Below, one piece after another: positions 42,286-54,307 of a stretch of 64,000 nt of DNA. Each line of letters opens with the position of its first letter. The first letter of the stretch is position 1. The stretch is from Phytophthora colocasiae (taxonomy: Eukaryota > Oomycota > Peronosporomycetes > Peronosporales > Peronosporaceae): contig JAGKQI010000022.1 of NCBI GenBank assembly GCA_018806915.1, forward strand, positions 310,001-374,000. Direction: 5' to 3'. Both the position numbers and the translations under genes were made by a program. The notes beneath the pieces are model-generated. The model was not told the origin of the DNA, ran no database searches, and saw nothing but the letters and a program-made list of their open reading frames with translations.

Positions 42286-45157
42286 ATTTTTCGGCCGAAG
42301 AACTAGCCGATAACCTCGCAGTAGTACTAGAGATCCAGATCTCCACCACTGAAGAAGTCAGGACCGAAGATCTGCAAGTAGGAAATCCGGGATCGGCTAC
42401 CCCGGAAGAGATCGAGAAACTTCGACAGATTTTTTGGAAGAAGCGACATCTCCTGATCGGGAAAGAAAACGCACTTCCTCCGGCGGCCAAGGGTGTTATA
42501 TGCAATATCGACGTGGGTGATGCAAAGCCGATTGCACAACAAGTCCGGAAGGTGGCGCCACAGTTCCGCGAGAAAGTATCGGATCTTATCAAAGGACTCC
42601 TAGCTGCCAAGATTATCCGGCCATCGACATCGCCATGGGCATCTCCGATCGTAGTGATCATCAAGAAGAACGGCGTAGACATCCGACTATGTATCGATTA
42701 TCGGCTGGTGAACGGTCTCACAAGGCTGATGATCTACCCGATGCCTCTGATCAATGACCTGTTAGAAGATCTTGACAAGGTTCTGTGGTATTGTTCATTA
42801 GACATGGCGAGTGGATTCTGGGTCGTATCAATGACCGATCGAGCTCGCGCGATCTCAGCCTTCATCACTCCATTTGGCCTTTTCGAGTGGAATCGTATGC
42901 CGTTCGGGCTGAAGAACGCCCCTCAGATCTATCAACGTCTTGTGGACAACGCTCTATATGGATTTTTGAAGATCTCCCAGTCAGGGAATATGGAAGACTC
43001 TGCAGATGTGTTTGAATCAGGGATCCCGGAGGATCCTGGTCGCCCGTCGGTTCTAGAACGGAGATCATACATCGACGATATCTTGATCACGGCCGGATCA
43101 TGGGATCAAATGTGCGATCGGGTGGAAGACCTATTGGAGGCCTGTGATAAGTGGAATCTCTCGATCAGTGAGGCAAAGAGCTTCTGGGGCATGGATAAGG
43201 TGGAATATCTCGGACACAAAGTGTCGATCGATGGGCTGGAGGCAAACCCGAAGGACTTGAAATCTCTGACGGATCTACCATTCCCCGGATCACTCCGATC
43301 CATGCAATCGTTCCTAGGAAGTTTGAACTACTATAGTCGGTTCATCGAGGATTACGCGATCTATGCATCGGTCCTGTATGAACTACGTGAAGGAACTGAA
43401 GAAGCGACCAGACCTACGAAAGATCATGGATAGAATGGACCCGATCACTCGAGATCCCGTCGCGATTAAGTCGAATCAAGATGGATCACTAGATATCTCG
43501 CCTCAACGAAGCGATAGTACACCGGATCCTGACTTGGGGGCGATGTCTTTCCCCTGTTCAAGCGAGATTGAATCCAACCTGGGCCTAAAAACTGGCGACG
43601 AGAGGTGGGGTAGGGCATACAGAGCGTTTACCGCCTTGACATCCAAGATCGCGTCGACCCCGATCCTCCGTCACTTCGACATGACGAAATTGCCCGTGGT
43701 GATCGTGTATGCTAGTGACTGGGCGATTTCCGCCGCACTAATGCAAGAACACGACCAGATCTACCACCCGGTCGCGTTTGCCAGCCGAACCTTGAAGACG
43801 AACGAGCTGAATTATAATGTTGCCGAAAAGGAGGTGTTGGCTCTACTTCGGATCCTGGATCTACACTACACCCTGTTGGTGGGACGTCGGATCAAGGTCC
43901 TAACCAGACACTCCACGCTTGCCTGGCTGTTCAAGTCTGCCGGCCTCCAAGGACGTCTGCGACAATGGTCTGCTCTTCTGTCCCCATGGACGCTCGAGAT
44001 CACGAAGTATACGAAGGGAGAGGATGAAATACTGGGGGCGATCGCAGCTAATATAACGCCTAGATCGGAGATCGACGAAGCCCTGATCGCGATCGCGCCA
44101 CGGAAGGAACCAAAACGTCGGATCCAGATGCCGATCCCCACCGTAGACCCAGATGAGGAGCTGTGGGTTATAAGTTTCGACGGATCGGCACGCGTGAAAC
44201 GAGGAGGGGGCGCTTTCAGCGCGATCGTGTGGAGTTTGCCGGAGTGGAAAGTGATCAAGGCTAGATCAGACTATGCGGAGAGCCTTACTGTCAATGAAGC
44301 GGAATACCGTGGACTCTTGCTGGGTCTCAGTATGATCGCACAGTTGGAACGCCGCCGTCTGGTAGTTTGCGGCGATTCGAACCTAGTGATCCGACAAGTC
44401 CGGGGCGAGATCGACTGTATGGCGCCAGGATTGACGTTACTGAAACAGAAGGTGCTAGATCACTTGCGGAATTGGGGAGATCATGAGCTTGTCCATGTGA
44501 AGAGAGACTGGAATGGGAGCGCAGATAGCTTGGCGAGTGCCGCGCTGCAGCGAGGAAGCGGGATCGAGGTCCACGATGAGGCAGATCGGTGCGATCTGAT
44601 CACCCTGAATCGGCTCAATGAGGTGTTGGTCCCTCGAGGCGAAGATCGAACGGTGCAAGTGTCGGCAGTAGCCACGCGTGCAGCCCGAGCGCGACCTAGT
44701 GCCGCTGTCCTGCGGGAGGAACTGATCCGGGAGATGCGGGTTGATCGGATCAGGCGAGCCCAGGACGAGGAGGTCAGGATCACCGGACTAAAGAAGTACC
44801 TGGCTGGGCAGATCGCGGATCTTACTCGAGCCGAATCTGGATCCTACGCCAAGATCGCCTCCGAATACGAGGTAGATGAACAGGATCTGCTGTTTTACTT
44901 CCCACCAGGGCCGAGATCAAGTGGTGATCGCGACCGCCTGATGAGACTCGTGGTTCCAGAAACGCTACAGCAGGATGTCCTCCACCACTACCATACGACT
45001 CTGGAAGGGGGACATCAGGGGATCGGACGCACTTATCAGCGGATCCAAGATCATTTCCACTGGAGGGATTATATCGGAGCGTGCAGCGATACGTAGGCGA
45101 GTGTGTAGACTGTGAGACTGGAAAGGGGAGGCCCACGATCCGAGGCGAGGCGCCGGC
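42286..45157 (+). pseudogene. Gypsy C1 pol: RT, two RNase H domains, integrase start
   Basis: It continues the linker after the Copia array. RT: PPAAKGVICNIDVGDAKPIA, CIDYRLVNGLTRLMIYPMPL, FGLKNAPQIYQRLVDN and active site YIDDILITAG (about 43069). First RNase H: VVIVYASDWAISAALMQ (about 43697), LTRHSTLAWLF. Second, archaeal-type RNase H: SFDGSARVKRGGGAFSAIVW (about 44177), NEAEYRGLLLGL, CGDSNLVIRQVRGE, HVKRDWNGSADSLASAAL. Integrase zinc finger: HYHTTLEGGHQG (about 44985). A 5-bp deletion near 43393 and an extra base near 45070 shift frame. The sequence ends abruptly at GEAP (45157). Confidence 0.9.
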
Positions 45158-46170
45158 GTTCTTCGGAGGCTCAAACGCAAGTCTGAGTTCCTCCTTGAAC
45201 ACCTCATACGTGCTGAAGCACGTAGGATCCGAGAGTCGGCGCCCATAGGCCCAACTCCTCGCACGTCCACCAAGACATGACATGGCGAATGCGACCTTCG
45301 ACATCGGATCGACGATACGTCGGCTGTGTCAAGTTCGACAAGCCAACGAAGGAGGGTCTCGTCCTCCTTCCCCGTGTAGGTACTCACGTGGAGTTTCAAC
45401 GACTCCACGCGTGGCTTAGGGGAAGCCACCGAGGCAGCAACATCTCGTTGCTCCTTAACAATGTACCCCAGAGCAACACCGTGTTGCTCTGTCGGCGATA
45501 GCGTACGAAGCATCGTCGCTACCGCTGCCTCTCCAATGACTTGTGAAAGTCTTTGGAGAGCTTCCCACTCTGGATCTGACAGGTGGGCACAGCCCGTGCG
45601 CGTCACGGACATGTGAGGGGTCCCAGCGGATCCCTCATCCATTGGGGAGTTCTCTACCCCGCGTTCGTATGACTCCATACGAACGAACAGCAGTCGGTCG
45701 TGGGACGGACTACAAAGTGCTACCAGGTGTAATGGGTCTACTTAGACCCACTAGGTGGCGTACATGTGCGCTTACGTGTATGAGGAAGCGTGCAATAAAT
45801 ATACTTATTTAAATAAGTATAATTAAATCAAATATAACTAAATTAAACTGCAAAATACCGTAAAATGAGAACTGTTATTGAATTTGGCATAAGCCAATTA
45901 TGGACCTCCTAAAACTGTTTGTTATCTATTTCAAAAGGGTCTGCCAACGTGTGGTTGGCAGAAACTCTGCTCAGTGATTGGTAGAAATCCGTTACTTTCT
46001 ACCAATAATATGCACAAATGCACACGAACCACTCAATAATGTGGTTCGCCCATGTATCCATTGGTGTGTACAGCACACCAAGGTCTGAGGCCCATTTCCA
46101 ACCTCTAACAGTTATCCTAACTGTTAGAGTTACAAGTGGTACAACCACTTGTACGTGTAACCCCGTTACA
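45158..46170 (-). mobile_element. Gypsy A copy A3, inverted half: LTR and gag N-terminus
   Basis: On the minus strand: LTR 45728-46170 (443 bp, missing about 20 bp of the AT-rich part present in A1/A2), primer site, and gag from ATG 45678 (MESYERGVENSPMDEGSAGT) to FEPPKN at 45158. Here codon 38 is Trp, not the TGA of A1/A2. A small deletion near 45325 (after VELDTA) shifts the frame. The rest of gag lies in the opposite orientation at 46284-46796. Confidence 0.9.
45728..46170 (-). repeat. Gypsy A3 LTR
   Basis: TGTAATGGGT at 45728 and CCCCGTTACA at 46170 mark the ends. The flank GGGAG (46171) is Gypsy C integrase, the original insertion site. Confidence 0.9.
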
Positions 46171-46221
46171 GGGAGGGTATGTGATCCATCGCTATGATCT
46201 GGAATGGGTATGTCGCTTGCA
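46171..46221 (-). pseudogene. 51-bp Gypsy C1 integrase piece, inverted
   Basis: The minus strand reads LQATYPFQIIAMDHIP, which in C2 follows GKGRPTIQGESPGN directly. It is the continuation of C1 integrase but in reverse orientation beyond A3, showing that A3 had inserted into C1 and that the block was then inverted. Confidence 0.85.
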
Positions 46222-46283
46222 GTGTGTGTGTAGTGAGGATAGATGTATGTGCATGAGGGCGTGCAATGTGCGTGATGATGGAG
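46222..46283. other. Filler at the inversion breakpoint
   Basis: About 62 bp of TG-rich sequence (TGTGTGTGTAGTGAGG...) has no match elsewhere in the window. Confidence 0.6.
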
Positions 46284-46796
46284 AAGTTCAGATCGAGAGC
46301 GGAGTTTCTCGATCTGCAGCAGGGCAAGGATGATGTTCACACCTTTGCCCAGCGTGCTCGATACTTGGTATCGAACATAGTGGCCAACCCGATCGACGAG
46401 GCGACCAAGGTCGTCACGTTCATGAAGGGACTAAGAGATGGTCCCGTCAAGACGTATCTCTTCCGAGAGTATCCGAATACTCTCGAAGAGGCGATCAGCC
46501 TTGCAATGCAAGAGGAGTTTAGCCGGCGTCAAGCTAAACTCCATGCGAACGCGCCGAAGCCGGCGCGTCCTGTTGTGAAGACGGGAGGTCCGGAACCTAT
46601 GGACCTCTCGAGTGCTACGACTGCTGGTCAACAGCAGCGTAGGAACCGCAAGGTTCGATGTTACAAGTGTAGTAACATCGGTCACTATGCACGGCGGGCG
46701 GGCGTTCAAAAAACGCCAAGGACCAGTAGGCGCGGGGCGTCCTACTGGTGATGCAGTCTCGCGTGTCGAGCTTGGACACGCGACGATGAGGATTGC
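46284..46796 (+). pseudogene. Gypsy A3 gag C-terminal part
   Basis: It resumes at FRSRAEFLDLQQGKDDVHTF, exactly where the inverted half stops (FEPPKN). It has a sense codon at RARYLVSNIV where A1 and A2 have TAG, and continues through NPIDEATKVVTFMKGLRDGP to CYKCSNIGHYARR. After TASY W and a stop at 46749-46751 the +1 frame (protease start, SRVELGHATMRIAA) goes on to 46796 and joins the Gypsy C leader. Confidence 0.88.
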
Positions 46797-47377
46797 TGCT
46801 GTGGTGGAGCGGATCTGGCCAAAATCTGGTTGAGGCCGATCGCGATCGCCACTTGCGCCCAGACACCGACTAACGGAGGGGGTCCCCCGATGATCCGTGA
46901 TCTTGTTGCGTGTAGTGTTCACCTTGTGTACCCTTCGGTAGGCGGGTTACGCTCTTCCAGGTAACTTCTGAAGATGTCTTGGGACGAGAAGAAGGTCTTG
47001 GGTGACGCAGGGGTTTGAGGCAGCGTGGAAGTTCTTCACTCCACCTCGGGGTACTTGATCCCGGTCGTAGGCGAGTTCTCGAGCCTTGATCCGGGTGCCT
47101 GGTTCTTGATCCAGGTCTTCCAATAGTCCAATGTTCGGGATTCAGTCCCTTCCTTTCGTTGTTTTCCGCTTCCGATAGCGGGGGTCCTGAGGGGGCGAGA
47201 GTCGACGGGATCCTTAGGCTAAACAACCAATTCCTTCCGATCCGATGTATGCACTTAAAGGATAGTTCACTAGATAGGGCAAAGCTGGCCAATATATTAT
47301 CCAGACTTAACCGCTATACTAGGTCACGTATCCTTACCTTCCTGACGCTTGTAGGGCCAATGTAGTTCCCGGTTCCA
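46797..47377 (-). mobile_element. Gypsy C2b: leader and first gag bases, truncated
   Basis: It matches 57368-57853 (leader of C2) in the same orientation and is almost identical to it. It ends at 46797, just before the gag start codon, fused to A3. It lies downstream of the LTR that also closes C2, so C2 and C2b share one LTR. The possible primer-binding site is at 47366-47377. Confidence 0.85.
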
Positions 47378-48250
47378 GGCGTAGCGAAGACACTTGAGTG
47401 GTTCAGGGCAAATTCGAGTCTGTTTATGGTTATTCCTATGCCTACTAATCCCATCCTGATTTACTATCCTACGATCACATGACACTGGCTACATAGCTGA
47501 TCCCTAGCTTGGTTCCCCTAACCCTGATCTTGAGCCGATTCCGTACTTAACCGAAGCTTGATCTCGTACTTAACCGAAGCTTGATCTCGTACTTAACCGG
47601 GACTTGATCTCGCACTTAATCGGGACTTGATCTCGCACTTGATCGGGACTTGATCGCTGCCTGATCGGGACTTGATCGCGCGTGATCCCGCTTGGTCGTC
47701 CTCCAGGGAATCAGGATCAGGCCAATGGGAGGGTCGCGAGCGCCGGGCTGGACCGTGAGTCAAGATCGTATCCACCTAGGACCATGCCAAAGCCGATCAC
47801 GTGGCAACACCCTTGCTCCTTCCTTCTTGCCACTCGATATGACTTGATTATTGTCAATCACCACCCACTGCCACCGATTACACTTGATTAACCGTGATAT
47901 CCGCTCGCGAACCCGTGCCACAGTTAGCGAGCATCGATCCTGCTCTTAGAGGCATAATGTAAGATCACCGGTCTCCGTTCACCATTCTCAGTCAATCTTC
48001 GCCGATCTTCACATCGCGTCGGCTAATTACACTTAGTTCGAGCTGATGATCTTCACTGACGTGAACTCCACCCCACAGCCTATCGCTTAAACATGACTGC
48101 CTCCGTGGATCACACTTAAACTCAAGATCGTCAGCAATCCTAGTTGGTCTCCTCCTCATGACTGCCGAATCGACTGGATCCTCGGTGATCTTCACTCCTG
48201 GGGTGTCACGTGTACCTCTCCATCGAGGATCACAGTCTTTCGACCTCAAG
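47378..48250 (-). repeat. Gypsy C LTR shared by C2 (3') and C2b (5')
   Basis: The right limit is uncertain. It contains five to six copies of a roughly 23-bp unit (ACTTAACCGAAGCTTGATCT types, 47542-47690) that is expanded to eight in C3. There is no gene. Confidence 0.55.
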
Positions 48251-49448
48251 AATATCTATCGACGGTGATAATCAGCAGATCACACTTTGGCTTGGACTGA
48301 GTATACAGTATACACTCGAAGCGTGATCGAGAAATATCCACCCATATCTGCAGTGATCATGGGTTTACAGCACTGGATCAAGCAAAATCTCACTGAACTA
48401 GCGTCGTCCAAAGCGATCGGAAGCAGCCATCGGTCCACCATACTAATCCCATGTATTTCTCGAGTAAGTACGAAAAATCGAGATGTGCTTTACCACATCC
48501 GCCCCCAGTTCGCAAGTTGTATCACACGGGGATTCACTTCGAACTCGCTGCGTTAGAAACGACTGGTATTGACGTATGCAGTGAACCGTGACGAAAACCC
48601 CATTCAGTCCGGTGGACTACAACGTAATCTGTAATCGAGCAATGTCCTCTTGTCTTGTTGTTCCCGCAGGAAAAAGGATAATACACCGGCGCTCCCGGCA
48701 CAGCTACCTTGTTGGTGCCCCATACTCAAAGAAATTCGGCGACGTTCGACGTGATTGAGGTCGTAATATAGTACGTCCCATCGTATCAACTTCAAATGGG
48801 TACAAAACGTCGGTAATGTAATGTTGGGCGTGATCAGGTGCAGCTGGTACGTCATCTCGACACATCACCTGTGATAAGCTTGAAACGAACTTGTTCTTGA
48901 ACAAACGATCGTAAATAAGCAATAACGACTCGGTGTTTCGCGTAATTGAGCCAAACTTGCACTCGGTATTGTCATATCCAGCCCTCACTGCCGATCTCGA
49001 TACACCCAGCATGATCACCTCCAATGTTCCGCGATATCGAAGTGTAAGCTCTATCTAAGTTCAAGCACCACTTACTGTTGACAGTAAAATAAGTCCAATA
49101 CTCATTGCTGGCCTGTTTCTGAGGCAATTCGCGCAATACGACCAGGCCCACACTCGATCTTCGTTTTGGGTATCGCATCCTTCATCAGTCCCCAGTCCTT
49201 GATAATAACCCACGTAATTCAAATATCTACCATAGTCACCATTCGAGAATAGCCTGTACCCATCGCCTCCAAGTCGTGACCCTCCATCATCTTCACCAGA
49301 GCGCCCTGGATCACCTTCCACTGGCGTCGACCGCCCTGTTTCACATGCATATACACAAATATAAATTTCTCATCCTGATCCAGATTTTACTCCGGACCAG
49401 CTTCGTCGGTCACGGTGAAGCAACCCAGTTTCTTCACCTGCCGTCCAC
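48251..49448 (-). other. Gypsy C2 3' untranslated region
   Basis: About 1.2 kb lie between the stop of the chromodomain ORF and the LTR. No ORF here has recognisable domains or coding character, and the region has no counterpart elsewhere in the window. Confidence 0.55.
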
Positions 49449-52400
49449 CTACACCTCTTCATGTGACTGCATCACGCCGAATCGGTTTCGGTTCGCGTGG
49501 TCTCGCAAGAACGTGCTCAGTATAGCTCCGCAATTGAGGTCCGCCTCATCGACCCAAGTCGGATCATCATATCCGACCCAGTGTACCAGGAACTCTCGGT
49601 AAATCCTGCCGTAGCGAGTCCGCTTTCCGCATCGCATGTCGGAAATCCGCTCAACTTCGTACTCGTCGGCATCCAGATCTGGGGTCCAACTATCCTCCGG
49701 GAGCAAGGTTTCGTCGAAATCTAGGCGATCGGCCTCGTTCACGGTCAGCTCGACTCGGGGTCGGTCGGGAAAGTTCCGCACCGGTTTCAGCTTCGAGACA
49801 TGGACTATCGGGAATATTTGATACCCGGATCCCGCAATTTCCAGCTTGATCGTGAACTCATTGATCTTTTCTGCTACTCGGAACGGACCATGCCATAAAT
49901 GTGCCAATTTACGTGCGTAACCTTCCCTCACGCGATCGAGGTATAACCAGACACGGGACCCAACCTCGATCCCGTGGGGGTCGATCTCTTCGTTATGCCG
50001 ATCCGCCCGATTAGCGATCGCTTCCCGCAAACGGACATTGACCTGTTCCCGCGACTGCTGATAGTATCTTTCGACCCTATATCGCCATCGACGAGGATCA
50101 CGATCGTGATGCCTGGTGGACCCAACTGGTATCGTAGCCTCCAACGTCGATCTCGGATCTCACCCGTGTACCAGATAATGAGGGGTATCTCCCCGGATCC
50201 GGTCGTGGGCGGTGTTGATCGCGAACGTTAACCGCTCAGCGTATTCATCCCAGTCCTTCTGATCAAGATCCTGGACATACATCTTGATCGCCCTCGTTGC
50301 CGTCTGTACCATTCGTTCTGCTGTTCCATTGGCTTGGGGGCTATATGCCATCGTCGCTCGCTGCCGTTGCCCCAATATCCTGTTGAAGGATCGGAAGAAG
50401 TCGGACATGAAACCCGGCTCCCGATCGTGTCGGATGATGTCGCTGGCACCAAATCTTCGGAACACGCACTCCTCATAAGATTCCGCGATCGTCTGGGCGG
50501 ATCGAGAGGAACTGGCCTTGGCAATCACATATCCCGAGAACAGATCGACCCAGATCAGCAACTCGGTGTTGCCCTTATCGGATCTGGGCAAGGACGGTAT
50601 ATGGTCCATTGCTATAATCTGGAACGGGTAAGTCGCTTGCAAATTCCCTGGGGATTCGCCTTGGATAGTGGGTCTACCTTTTCCTGTCTCACAATCCACG
50701 CACTCCCCCACGTATCGTTGCACGCTCCGATACAGTCCTCTCCAGTGGAAGTGATCCCGGATCCGTTGGTAGGTACGCCCGATTCCTTGGTGTCCGCCTT
50801 CGAGAGTCGTATGATAGTGGTGCAGGACATCCTGTTGTAGCGTTTCTGGGACCACCAGCTTCATCAGTCGGTCTCGATCGACGTCCGACCTCGGCGTTGG
50901 GGGACAGTAGAAAAGTAGATTATGCTCGTCTACCTCGTAGTCGGACGCAATCTTACTATAGGATCGCGATTCCGCTTGAGTGATGTCCGTAATCGGCCCG
51001 ATCAGGTATTTCTTCAATCCTGCGATCCAAGCTTCTTCGTCCTGCGCCCGCTTGATCCGATCGATCCTCATCTCTCGGACCAACTCTTCTTGTAGGACAG
51101 CGGCGTCCGACCTCATTCGAGCGGCTCGCGTAGTTACCGCGGACACTCGGACCACGAGATCTTCAGTCTTGGGGATCAGGATCTCGTCTAGTCGATTTAA
51201 GGTGACTAGATCCTGCTGATCTCCCTCGCTACGAACCTCTTGACGTTGTAGAGCGGCACTTGCTAGGCTGTCTGCGCTCCCGTTCCAGTCTCTCTTCACA
51301 TGAACCAGCTCGTGATTGCTCCATCCCTTCAGACGATCTAGGGTCCTCTGTTTCAATATCGTTAATCCTGGCGCCTTACAATCGATCTCGCCACGAACTT
51401 GACGGATCACGAGATTTGAGTCACCACAGATTACCAGGCGACGACGATCCCGGCCTGCGAGCATATCGAGCCCTAAGAGGAGCCCGTTGTATTCTGCCTC
51501 GTTAACTGTGAGACCTTCGGCGTAACCGGATCTAGCGTCAGTTATCTCCCAACCAGGTAGTCTCCACACAATCGCGCTGAACGCGCCCCCACCTCGTTTG
51601 ACCCGAGCTGATCCGTCAAAGCTTAACACCCACAACTCTTCATCTTGACCCACCGTGGGCACTGGGGCTTGGATCCGGCGCTTGGGTTCCTTAAGGGGTG
51701 CGATCGCGATCAGGGCGTCGTCGACCTTCGTTCTGGGCGTCATGCTGGCTGCGATCGCCCCCAGTATCTCGTCTTCCCCTTTCGTACATTTCGTGATCTC
51801 AAGCGACCAAGGGGATAGGAGCGCAGACCATTGACCTAGGCGCCCTTGGAGACCGGATGGCTTGAACAACCAGGCAAGGGTGGAATGCCGGGTCAAGACC
51901 TTGATCCGGCGACCCACCAACATGGTGTAGTACAGATCCAGGATCCGTAAGAGGGATAACACTTCTTTCTCTGCAACATTGTAGTTCAGCTCGTTCGTTT
52001 TCAGGGTTCGGCTGGCGAACGCGACCGGGTGATAGACCTGGTCATGTTCTTGCGTCAACGCAGCGGAGATCGCCCAGTCGCTGGCATATACGATCACCAC
52101 AGGCACTTTCGCCGTATCGAAGTGGCGGAGGACCGGAGTCGATGCGATCTTAGCTTTCAAGGCTGTGAACGCCCCATGCGCTCTACTCCACCTCTCATCC
52201 TCCGTCTTGAGTTCCGTGGCGACCTTAATTTCGCTTGATCTGGAGGAACACGTCGCCCCCAAGTCTGGGCCCGGAACACTACCGCCTCCTTGACCCGAAA
52301 TGTCTCGCGATCCATCTCGATCTGACTCTGTCTTAGTAGGATCATGGGAGATCTGGTTCGTTCTGTCCATGATCTTTCGTAAGTCCGGTCGCCTCCTCAG

Positions 52401-52820
52401 TTCTGCGAACTCCACTTCACGTAGTTCATAGAGAACCGATGCGTAGATCGCGTAATCCTCGATGAACCGACTATAATAGTTCAGGCTCCCTAAGAAGGAC
52501 TGCATAGATCGGAGCGATCCTGGGAACGGTAGATCCGTCAGGGATTTCAGGTCCTTCGGGTTTGCCTCTAGTCCATCGATCGACACCTTGTGCCCGAGAT
52601 ATTCCACCTTATCCATGCCCCAGAAGCTCTTTGTCACGCTGATCGAGAGATTCCACTTATCACAGGCCTCCAATAGGTCTTCTACCCGATCGCACATTTG
52701 ACCCCATGATCCAGCCGTGATCAAGATATCGTCGATGTAAGATCTCCGTCCTAGAACCGACGGGCGACCAGGATCTTCCGGGACCCCTGATTCAAACACA
52801 TCTGTAGGAGTCTTCCGCAT
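49449..52820 (-). pseudogene. Gypsy C2 pol: RT end, two RNase H, integrase, chromodomain
   Basis: It is one frame apart from a Trp-to-TGA change at 50160-50162 (after HYLVHG). RT ends with YIDDILITAGSW. First RNase H is near residue 240 (YASDWAISAALTQEHDQ). Second RNase H, residues about 400-520: SFDGSARVKRGGGAFSAIVW, NEAEYNGLLLGLDML, ICGDSNLVIRQVRGE, HVKRDWNGSADSLAS. Integrase: HYHTTLEGGHQGIG...CVDC, Asp in IIAMDHIPSLP, Asp in IRHDREPGFMSDFF, Glu in ANGTAERMVQ. C-terminal integrase: HLWHGPFRVAEKINEFTIKL. Chromodomain: EYEVERISDM and YREFLVHWVGYDDPTWVDEA. The enzymes copy the RNA, remove it and insert the cDNA, with the chromodomain probably choosing chromatin sites. Confidence 0.92.
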
Positions 52821-53772
52821 CTCCTGACTGGGAGATCTTCAAAAATCCATATAGGGCGTTGTCCACAAGACGTTGATAGATCTGAGGGGCGTTCTTCAGC
52901 CCGAACGGCATGCGATTCCACTCGAAGAGGCCAAATGGAGTGATGAAAGCTGAGATCGCGCGAGCTCGATCGGTCATTGATACGACCCAGAATCCACTCG
53001 CCATGTCTAATGAACAATACCACAGAACCTTGTCAAGATCTTCTAACAGGTCATTGATCAGAGGCATTGGGTAGATCATCAGCCTTGTGAGACCGTTCAC
53101 TAGCCGATAATCGATACATAGTCGGATGTCTACGCCGTTCTTCTTGATGATCACCACGATCGGAGATGCCCATGGCGATGTCGATGGCCGGATAATCTTG
53201 GCAGCTAGGAGTCCTTTGATGAGATCCGATACTTTCTCGCGGAACTGTGGCGCCACCTTTCGGACTCGTTGTGCAATCGGCTTTGCATCCCCCACGTCGA
53301 TATCACAAATGACGCCCTTAGCCGCCGGAGGAAGTGCGTTTCCTTTCCCGATCAGGAGATGTCGCTTCTTCCAAATAATCTGCCGAAGTTTCTCGATCTC
53401 CTCCGGGGTAGCCGATCCCGGATTTCCTACTTGCAGATCTTCGATCCTGACTTCTTCAGTGGTGGAAATCTGGATCTCCGGTACTACTGCGAGGTTATCG
53501 GCTAGATCTTCGGCCGAAAAATTGCCACTTTCGTGTAAGTGGGTCTGATCAGCGTTCTCGATCCCTTCAGGAGATGTCGGATCCGGTTCATCCGTTGATT
53601 GATCACGCAGCCTATCGTCCTTGGCTGTCAAGATCGGGGTGTCTTTAACCATGGGGACGGCATCGGCGTCGGATACATGTTGGATCTCGATTTGAAAATC
53701 TGGTTTTTCTGTTTTTACCTCGATCTCTTCTTCGCATGTCCGATCTGTCCGATCTGGGGCCTGATCTGGCAA
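52792..53772 (-). pseudogene. Gypsy C2 linker end and RT core
   Basis: The frame gives the linker (PDQAPDRTDRTCEEEIEVKT), then RT: EEIEKLRQIIWKKRHLLIGK, SDLIKGLLAAKIIRPSTSPW, CIDYRLVNGLTRLMIY, CSLDMASGFWVVSM and FGLKNAPQIYQ. A one-base indel near 52805 (SGDAEDSYRCV against SGNMEDSADVF in C1) moves the frame to the downstream pol ORF that holds YIDD. Confidence 0.9.
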
Positions 53773-53785
53773 GCTCTCATTCGTC

Positions 53786-54307
53786 TCAGTCCACCATTCG
53801 TCTCAGTCTCACCGCCCCAGCTTCGCCACTCGGGGTCTTGTCGGAACTGATCGTGATCGGTGGGGTATCCATGGGATCCGGTTGGGGATCGATGAATGCG
53901 ACCTTGACTTCGGCCGTATCGGTCGGTGATCGCGGTTCCAATGTCGATATTGGTGCAGGATCAGGATCGGTCTTGATTGCCCCACCCCGACGGAGTATAG
54001 ATCGCGGCGTAACGTAGGTCGGCCGTTCGACCGACGGTAAGGGGATCTCTACGGTTTCCTTAGGTTCCGGTCTTGCGTCCACCGTCGCTTCTAGAGCTAG
54101 ATTCTGCCACTCCATGTAACGCCGGGATCCGACCGACACAAACCCGGGGTAGCGAGGAACTTTTTCTTGATCAAGTACCATCCCGACATGTAATCTGTGA
54201 TCCAGTCGTAAAATCTTCTCGCTCAAATTCGTGATCACTAAGTACCGAGTTCGACCGGGTCCATCTACCACAGTAGGTACCCATCGGTCGCCTCTGGTCA
54301 CCCACAA
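53786..54307 (-). pseudogene. Gypsy C2 protease-RT linker
   Basis: It reads WVTRGDRWVPTVVDGPGRTR, ITNLSEKILRLDHRLHVGMV and RYMEWQNLALEATVDARPEP through a Pro/Thr-rich stretch to GEAGA. No catalytic motif is visible. It is separated from the RT ORF by a lost base in a duplicated GAGACGAATG stretch (53790-53805). Confidence 0.85.

Larger units (their letters stand above)
19990..45157 (+). mobile_element. Gypsy C copy C1, interrupted by the Copia array
   Basis: This LTR retrotransposon runs on the plus strand: LTR 19990-20871, leader, gag start, a deletion filled with foreign gag pieces (21873-22205), protease, linker to 23074, then the inserted Copia array (23075-42285) between ATTTT repeats. 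RT, two RNase H domains and the start of integrase follow, to about 45157. The integrase break is an inversion junction. It is the oldest copy here by structure, since it was hit by a deletion, the Copia insertion and the inversion. Confidence 0.88.

Noticed and set aside
46136..46333. Small plus-strand ORF across the A3 LTR end and the filler
   Set aside because: It spans an LTR end, inverted integrase and filler, with no family features.
48251..49448. Possible host gene in the C2 3' region (several 60-110 codon ORFs)
   Set aside because: The ORFs are short, lie on both strands, and show no domains or consistent coding bias. The position between pol and LTR makes it untranslated element sequence.
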